DNA of 9,853 nt from Polaromonas sp. YR568. GTDB taxonomy: Bacteria; Pseudomonadota; Gammaproteobacteria; Burkholderiales; Burkholderiaceae. The stretch lies in NCBI GenBank assembly GCA_945871335.1, contig CAMBWM010000072.1, forward strand, positions 1 to 9,853. Direction: 5' to 3'. Within the stretch, counting starts at the first letter, position 1. Each line of letters opens with the position of its first letter. The notes beneath the pieces are model-generated. The model searched no databases. It saw only the letters and a list, made by a program, of their open reading frames with translations, and was not told the origin of the DNA. Positions 6,214 to 9,853 of the stretch are shown piece after piece. Made by a program: the position numbers and the translations under genes.

Positions 6214-6669
6214 TTAGCGACCGCGGTAAACGTCATGACAGGCTTTGCAGCTGGCCGCGGTGGCATTGAATGCTGTTTTGACGGCTTCAAGGTTGCCGGT
6301 TTTGGCTGCAGCCGCCAGCTTGGTGCTTTCAGCGATCAGTTTGTCGCCGGCCTCTTTGAACTTGGCCTGCTCAGTCCAAATTTCAGGATTGGCTTTGTTG
6401 GCTGCGCCCTTGTCTGTGCCGGGGCCAAATCCAGCCCAAGGCAGCTTGGCCATGCTGGCAACTACCTCGGCATTGTCAGCCGCTACTTTGGCATCAAATG
6501 GTGCGCGGCCTGTAGCCATAGCCCCGACGCGGCCAAAATGTTGGCCCATCACAAACAAGGCACTTTGCCGGTATTTGATGGCGTCTTCGGGTTTGGCAAA
6601 CTGTGCGCTGGCTGGCACGGCCAGGGTCAACAAGGTGGCGGCAGCGGCCGCAATAGTAAATACGTTCAT
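6214..6669 (-). CDS. Cytochrome c' (class II c-type cytochrome)
   Basis: Cytochromes c' are periplasmic four-helix haem proteins that bind NO and CO and are linked to nitric oxide tolerance or detoxification. The 151-residue precursor has a Sec signal peptide (TLAVPASA, probable cleavage after residue 22). The mature protein starts QFAKPEDAIKYRQSALFVMG, close to the classical sequences. The C-terminal haem motif CKACHDVYR has C141, C144 and the proximal haem ligand H145. Mature residue 16 is leucine (precursor 38), the distal-pocket residue known from Alcaligenes-type cytochrome c' that lets NO end up on the proximal side. Start: ATG at 6667-6669 with AGGAAG (6674-6679) at good spacing. It diverges from a cytochrome b561-type gene, a plausible electron donor. 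Confidence 0.95.
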   Translation of the reverse strand: MNVFTIAAAAATLLTLAVPASAQFAKPEDAIKYRQSALFVMGQHFGRVGAMATGRAPFDAKVAADNAEVVASMAKLPWAGFGPGTDKGAANKANPEIWTEQAKFKEAGDKLIAESTKLAAAAKTGNLEAVKTAFNATAASCKACHDVYRGR

Positions 6670-6713
6670 GGTGCTTCCTATGGTTTGTACAGAATAAAAA
6701 ATGGCTTGGTATA

Positions 6714-6719
6714 TTTATA
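6714..6719 (-). promoter_or_regulatory. Candidate -10 element for the cytochrome c' gene
   Basis: On the minus strand the sequence TATAAA lies about 45 bp before the start codon inside an AT-rich patch (about 6690-6755). A poor -35 match (TTAATT) lies 17 bp upstream. Position and composition support a promoter here, but the -35 is weak, so an activator may be needed. I found no convincing FNR/NnrR-type palindrome. Confidence 0.3.
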
Positions 6720-6862
6720 AGATTTAGTTTATCGAAAATTAAATTTATGTGCGCGCCCTCTTTAATGCAGCCCCATTGATGACCCTGTAGCGACCTGATC
6801 AACTTCAAAAAATAGCTTTTTAGCGCCATGCTCCGCCTTAACGCTCATTGATAAGTTCAACC

Positions 6863-7549
6863 ATGCCAGACCCTTCATCGCTTTACCGTGTCCGTATTTG
6901 GGACTTGCCTACCCGTGTGTTTCACTGGGCCGGTGCGCTATGTGTTCTGGGTCTGGCGGTGACCGGCACAGTAGGCGGTAGCGCCATGGTCTTTCACTTT
7001 CGTTTTGGTTATGCACTGCTGACCCTGCTTTTGTTTCGCCTGGTCTGGGGCCTGCTTGGCGGCCACTGGTCGCGCTTTCGGAGCTTTGTTTTCGGGCCGC
7101 GTGCGGTGTTTGCTTACTTGCGCGGCCAGGCGCCAGATAGCCACATGGTGGGCCACACACCGATTGGCGCGCTGTCTGTCTGGGCCTTGTTGGCTTTTTT
7201 AATCTTGCAAGTGGCCACCGGACTGATCAGTGATGACGAAATTTCCACCACTGGCCCTCTGACGCACCTTGTCTCTAATGCAGCCGTCGCCTTAGGCAGC
7301 CAATACCATACGCAGATTGGCAAATGGGTTTTATTGGCGCTGGTCTTGCTGCATGTGGCTGCTATCATTTACTACGCACGCCGTCGCCAGGGCCTGGTGG
7401 CCGCCATGCTGCATGGAGACAAGCAACTAGCGGCACCCGCTGCAGCCGCACGTGATGACGCCCGCAGCCGCTTGGCGGCCTTTTTAATTTTTTGTTTGTG
7501 TGCTGCCGCTGTTTTCTGGTTGTCTGGCTTGGCGCCTGCCGGCTTTTGA
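6863..7549 (+). CDS. Cytochrome b561-type membrane protein (Ni-hydrogenase cytochrome b family)
   Basis: This 228-residue inner-membrane dihaem cytochrome b candidate begins IWDLPTRVFHWAGALCVLGLAVTG (residues 12-35), the usual first helix with histidine 21. FHFRFGYALLTLLLFRLVWGLLGG (44-67) follows, giving histidine 45 and the common R..WG motif. Further helices are at about 103-122 and 154-172, with histidine 164 in LVLLHVAAIIYY. A last C-terminal helix is at about 204-222. Histidines 21, 45, 149 and 164 are the likely haem-ligand pool. Proteins of this family pass quinol electrons to periplasmic c-type cytochromes. I chose the ATG at 6863; an in-frame TTG at 6848 would add five residues. The Shine-Dalgarno is poor in both cases. 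The divergent cytochrome c' is the obvious candidate partner. Confidence 0.9.
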   Translation: MPDPSSLYRVRIWDLPTRVFHWAGALCVLGLAVTGTVGGSAMVFHFRFGYALLTLLLFRLVWGLLGGHWSRFRSFVFGPRAVFAYLRGQAPDSHMVGHTPIGALSVWALLAFLILQVATGLISDDEISTTGPLTHLVSNAAVALGSQYHTQIGKWVLLALVLLHVAAIIYYARRRQGLVAAMLHGDKQLAAPAAAARDDARSRLAAFLIFCLCAAAVFWLSGLAPAGF

Positions 7550-7596
7550 AGCTGGGGGCTAAACTGTTTGCTCGTTTATTTTTTTAACGCCGGCTG

Positions 7597-8100
7597 TTGA
7601 GCTCTTCGCACTTGTTAAACAAAGTCATTGAATTCAGGACGCCCACGTCGCCCGACGATTTTGATCTGGTGCGTCAAATTTTTTCTGAATACGCTCAACT
7701 GCTAGGCGTGGACCTGTACTTTCAGGACTTCGACTCTGAGTTGCGTCAGTTGCCTGGCGACTACAGGGCGCCTCAAGGCGCTTTGCTGCTGGCCTGGATT
7801 GAGGGTGCGCTGGCCGGCTGTTGTGCGCTGCGCCCGTTACCCGCTGCTGACTATGCCAACGCGGCCGAGATGAAGCGGCTGTTTGTGCGCCCTGAATTTC
7901 GCCGCTTTGGCGTAGGTCGGCAATTGGCCGAGGCGGTGTTGGACGCCGCTCGTGCAGCCGGCTACCACTGTGTGTTGCTCGACACACTAGACGACATGGA
8001 GTCGGCGCGGGCTTTGTACGTCGAGCTAGGTTTTACCGAGATTCCGCCCTACTATCACAACCCGATTGCCGGAGCGCATTACCTTAAGGTTGATCTTTAG
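7597..8100 (+). CDS. GNAT-family N-acetyltransferase, start codon uncertain
   Basis: GNAT enzymes transfer an acetyl group from acetyl-CoA to an amine. Using the TTG at 7597, the product is 167 residues. The acetyl-CoA-binding motif A is MKRLFVRPEFRRFGVGRQLA, with the RxxGxG pyrophosphate loop at residues 102-107. Motif B is ESARALYVELGFTEIPPYY (135-153), ending in the usual GF strand and tyrosine-rich loop. There is no ATG or GTG before the conserved region, and an in-frame TAA at 7585-7587 limits the N-terminus. The start must be TTG 7597, TTG 7612 or a rarer codon, and none has a strong Shine-Dalgarno (only GAGC at 7599-7602 before 7612). The substrate is unknown. It lies 47 bp after the cytochrome b gene and ends at a strong terminator. 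Confidence 0.85.
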   Translation: MSSSHLLNKVIEFRTPTSPDDFDLVRQIFSEYAQLLGVDLYFQDFDSELRQLPGDYRAPQGALLLAWIEGALAGCCALRPLPAADYANAAEMKRLFVRPEFRRFGVGRQLAEAVLDAARAAGYHCVLLDTLDDMESARALYVELGFTEIPPYYHNPIAGAHYLKVDL

Positions 8101-8107
8101 CGCCTAC

Positions 8108-8138
8108 AAAAAAGCCACCGCTTTACGGTGGCTTTTTT
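8108..8138. terminator. Bidirectional intrinsic terminator
   Basis: AAAAAAGCCACC (8108-8119) is perfectly complementary to GGTGGCTTTTTT (8127-8138), and a G8120-C8126 pair can extend the stem. T runs follow the stem on both strands. It stands just after the GNAT stop (8100) and before the peroxiredoxin stop (8161), so it can end both convergent transcripts. Confidence 0.92.
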
Positions 8139-8160
8139 GGCTCTGCCAGGTGGGCGGAGC

Positions 8161-8667
8161 TTATGCTTTAGCTTGTGTCAGCATGGTCGCAGCATCACTG
8201 ACTTCGAATTTTCCAGCGGCTTCAATATTGAGACTCGCGACTTTGCCGTTCTTGATGAGCATCGAGTAACGGTTGCTGCGCAAGCCCATGCCGCGGGCCG
8301 TCAGGTCCAGCGTCAGACCGGTAGCCTTGGTGAAGTCGGCACTGCCATCGGCCAGCATGCGAACCTTGCCGTCGGTTTTCAGGTCGCGCGCCCAAGCGCC
8401 CATGACGAATGCATCGTTCACGCTAACGCACCAGATTTCATCAACGCCGCTGGCTTTGAGCGCATTGAAGTGCTCTACATAGCCGGGCACATGTTTGGCA
8501 GAGCAGGTAGGGGTGAAAGCACCTGGCAGCGCAAACAGCGCAATGGTTTTACCCGCGGTGGCTTTGGCCACCTCGACCGGGTTAGGGCCGATGCTGCAGC
8601 CATTGCCTTCGACTTCTGAAAACTCCATCAGCGTGGCTGAAGGAAGGGTATCGCCAACTTTGATCAT
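8161..8667 (-). CDS. Peroxiredoxin, Prx5 type
   Basis: Prx5-type peroxiredoxins reduce hydrogen peroxide and organic hydroperoxides, usually with glutathione/glutaredoxin or thioredoxin as reductant. The 168-residue cytoplasmic protein carries the subfamily motif FALPGAFTPTCSAKHVPGY (residues 45-63) with the peroxidatic cysteine 55. WCVSVNDAFVMGAW (79-92) and TARGMGLRSNRYSML follow, the latter supplying the conserved arginine. Other cysteines are at 24 and 80; whether either acts as a resolving cysteine is not clear. The ATG at 8665-8667 is preferred because AGGAGC (8673-8678) sits 5 nt upstream and the protein then starts MIKVGDTLPSATL as the family does. A longer open frame to 8814 runs back into the ribosomal operon terminator and is not used. 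It is the next minus-strand gene after rpsQ but is separated from it by that terminator. Confidence 0.95.
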   Translation of the reverse strand: MIKVGDTLPSATLMEFSEVEGNGCSIGPNPVEVAKATAGKTIALFALPGAFTPTCSAKHVPGYVEHFNALKASGVDEIWCVSVNDAFVMGAWARDLKTDGKVRMLADGSADFTKATGLTLDLTARGMGLRSNRYSMLIKNGKVASLNIEAAGKFEVSDAATMLTQAKA

Positions 8668-8672
8668 GTATT

Positions 8673-8678
8673 GCTCCT
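8673..8678 (-). promoter_or_regulatory. Ribosome binding site that decides the peroxiredoxin start
   Basis: AGGAGC on the minus strand is 5 nt from the ATG at 8667. It selects this start over the longer in-frame extension. In the rest of the gap (8679-8800) I see no convincing sigma-70 promoter. Confidence 0.7.
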
Positions 8679-8800
8679 GTTTGGGTGTTAATGGGGGCCT
8701 TGTGGCCTGCAACTCGTATTTTGTATCAGATGCGCTTCGCACGCTTGGCAAGCAGCCAACAGCAATGCTGCCAGCAATGACAAAAGCCGTTTCACCAATA

Positions 8801-8827
8801 AAAACGGCCCACATCGTGGACCGTTTT
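8801..8827 (-). terminator. Intrinsic terminator of the S10 ribosomal protein operon
   Basis: On the minus strand AAAACGGTCCAC pairs with GTGGGCCGTTTT around a 3-nt GAT loop, with a single G-U wobble. The stem ends in a short T tract. On the plus strand that wobble would be an A-C mismatch, which favours function on the minus strand. It lies 30 bp after the rpsQ stop and marks the end of that transcript before the peroxiredoxin gene. Confidence 0.85.
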
Positions 8828-8857
8828 CAAAAATCTGCAGTTGTTTGTCGGAAAGAC

Positions 8858-9127
8858 TTAAACCACTGCCGCTTTCTGGATCAGCTTAGAGACGACCCAG
8901 TTCTTGGTTTTAGAAATAGGGCGGCTCTCGGTGATTTCGATGGTGTCACCCATCTTGTACTCACCCTTTTCGTCATGGGCGTGGTACTTGCTAGACAGCG
9001 AAACGATTTTGCCGTAGAGCTCGTGCTTGACACGACGCTCGACCAGAACCGTCACGGTCTTAGCGCGCTTGTCGCTGACAACCTTGCCAACCAAGGTGCG
9101 CGTGAGGGATTTTTTAGCTTCCGTCAT
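8858..9127 (-). CDS. rpsQ: 30S ribosomal protein S17
   Basis: S17 is a primary 16S rRNA-binding protein of the small subunit. The 89-residue product shows the full family pattern: [20 protein letters not shown] (residues 12-31), the [19 protein letters not shown] loop (35-53), and the [18 protein letters not shown] segment (60-77). Its ATG overlaps the L29 stop by one base (TAATG at 9125-9129). AAGGAG near the end of L29 serves as its ribosome binding site. It is the last gene before a terminator, as in the classical S10 operon. Confidence 0.98.
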   Translation of the reverse strand: MTEAKKSLTRTLVGKVVSDKRAKTVTVLVERRVKHELYGKIVSLSSKYHAHDEKGEYKMGDTIEITESRPISKTKNWVVSKLIQKAAVV

Positions 9128-9333
9128 TATTTGGCTCCTTGCTTGACGATGGTTTCGGCCAAGATGGTTTTGGCGCGGGCAATCGCCCGGCGCGTCGAAC
9201 GCAGCGTGGAGGTGTTTGTCAGTTGCTGTGTTGCTTTTTGCATGCGCAGGCCAAAGTGGGCTTTTTGCAGCTCTTTGACTTCTGCGTGCAGGCCGGCAAC
9301 GTCTTTTTGGCGCAGTTCAGTAGATTTGGTCAT
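9127..9333 (-). CDS. rpmC: 50S ribosomal protein L29
   Basis: L29 is a small two-helix protein near the peptide exit tunnel of the large subunit. The 68-residue product begins [19 protein letters not shown]. It has the conserved core [19 protein letters not shown] (about residues 27-45) and [13 protein letters not shown] (48-60). AGGGGA lies before the ATG at 9331-9333, and the gap to the L16 stop is 11 bp. Length and order fit the S10 operon. Confidence 0.97.
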   Translation of the reverse strand: MTKSTELRQKDVAGLHAEVKELQKAHFGLRMQKATQQLTNTSTLRSTRRAIARAKTILAETIVKQGAK

Positions 9334-9344
9334 TTCATTTCCCC

Positions 9345-9761
9345 TTACTGGCCAATCATGCGGCTAACGAAAGTGGTGCGCAGCGGCAGCTTGGCAGAAG
9401 CCAGGCGGAACGCTTCACGGGCCAACTCTTCAGGCACGCCAACGATTTCAAAAACGATTTTGCCGGGCTGAATTTCAGCCACGTAGTACTCTGGGTTTCC
9501 TTTACCGTTACCCATACGCACTTCAGCAGGCTTTTGGGAGATCGGCTTGTCCGGAAAGACACGGATCCAGATACGGCCGCCACGTTTGACGTGACGGGAA
9601 ATCGCACGACGTGCGGCTTCAATTTGACGAGCAGTGAGGCGACCGCGGTCGGTGCACTTCAGACCGAAATCACCAAACGCGACCGAGCTACCCCGGGTTG
9701 CGATGCCGGTGTTACGGCCTTTTTGCTCTTTGCGGTATTTTCTACGAGCGGGTTGCAGCAT
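9345..9761 (-). CDS. rplP: 50S ribosomal protein L16
   Basis: L16 contacts 23S rRNA and tRNA near the peptidyl-transferase region. The 138-residue product is full length. It starts [17 protein letters not shown] and contains [20 protein letters not shown] (about residues 41-60), [20 protein letters not shown] (61-80) and [20 protein letters not shown] (82-101). GGAGA stands upstream of the ATG at 9759-9761. The gap to the rpsC stop is 24 bp. Confidence 0.98.
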   Translation of the reverse strand: MLQPARRKYRKEQKGRNTGIATRGSSVAFGDFGLKCTDRGRLTARQIEAARRAISRHVKRGGRIWIRVFPDKPISQKPAEVRMGNGKGNPEYYVAEIQPGKIVFEIVGVPEELAREAFRLASAKLPLRTTFVSRMIGQ

Positions 9762-9785
9762 GATTTATCTCCGTGATGAGACTGA

Positions 9786-9853
9786 TTACTCAGTCTTTGC
9801 ACCGTCAGCTGCTGCAGCTGGCGCGGCTTTTCGAACGCGCTTAACGGTGGTTT
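9786..9853 (-). CDS. rpsC: 30S ribosomal protein S3, C-terminal end only
   Basis: The last 22 codons and the TAA stop of a gene entering from the right edge read TVKRVRKAAPAAAADGAKTE at the end. This alanine/lysine-rich tail is typical of S3 in betaproteobacteria. The call rests mainly on position: rpsC directly precedes rplP, rpmC and rpsQ in the S10 operon. The RNA-binding KH domain and the rest of the gene lie outside the window. Confidence 0.88.
   Translation of the reverse strand, partial: TTVKRVRKAAPAAAADGAKTE

Noticed and set aside
6145..6720. 191-codon plus-strand open frame over cytochrome c'
   Set aside because: It is antisense to a certain cytochrome c' gene and overlaps the TlpA-like gene; composition fits a shadow frame.
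6806..6820. A-rich/T-rich inverted stretch AAAAAATAGCTTTTT as a terminator
   Set aside because: It lacks a GC stem and lies upstream of the cytochrome b gene, with no gene ending into it.
6848..6860. TTGAT-AAG-TTCAA as an FNR/NnrR-like site before the cytochrome b gene
   Set aside because: The half-site spacing is 3 instead of 4, the second half is imperfect, and it sits directly against the start codon.
8668..8814. N-terminal extension of the peroxiredoxin to 8814
   Set aside because: The extension runs through the ribosomal operon terminator, while AGGAGC points to the ATG at 8667, which gives the normal family N-terminus.
1..9853. tRNA, rRNA, insertion sequence, prophage or defence island
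   Set aside because: No cloverleaf or rRNA sequence, transposase, integrase, terminal inverted repeats or nuclease/helicase-type genes were seen on either strand.

Overview
The window reads as chromosomal DNA of a GC-rich betaproteobacterium, most likely a member of the Comamonadaceae (Rhodoferax/Polaromonas-like). This rests on the protein sequences, on a single-domain mannose-type EIIA followed by HPr and enzyme I, and on a GC-rich palindromic spacer element of a kind I associate with that family. No database search was run. Almost all of the window is ordinary chromosomal gene content. I found no phage, insertion sequence, CRISPR array, toxin system or defence system.

Region 1 (1-2908, minus strand, read right to left) is a tight cluster: an MFS transporter, a mannose-type PTS EIIA protein (4-bp overlap), HPr (32-bp overlap), a 159-bp spacer with two direct repeats around a hairpin, and the N-terminal 265 codons of enzyme I. 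EI, HPr and EIIA without any visible sugar permease look like the regulatory or incomplete PTS common in betaproteobacteria. Upstream, on the same strand, lies a small predicted lipoprotein of unknown function (2987-3535).

Region 2 (3536-6170, plus strand) starts with a divergent intergenic region carrying a near-perfect 20-bp palindrome. A three-gene unit follows: a CaiB/BaiF-family CoA-transferase, an alpha/beta hydrolase and a TlpA-like thioredoxin-fold lipoprotein. The junctions overlap by 1 and 4 bp, so the genes are probably translationally coupled.

Region 3 (6171-7549) holds a cytochrome c' gene (minus) and a cytochrome b561-type membrane protein gene (plus). They diverge from an AT-rich intergenic region and could be a redox partner pair.

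Region 4 (7550-8667) has a GNAT acetyltransferase with no ATG start and a Prx5-type peroxiredoxin. The two converge on a strong bidirectional hairpin terminator.

Region 5 (8668-9853, minus strand) is the end of the S10 ribosomal protein operon: the rpsC 3' end, then rplP, rpmC and rpsQ, closed by a hairpin terminator. The next expected gene in the classical order, rplN, is not there; the peroxiredoxin is.
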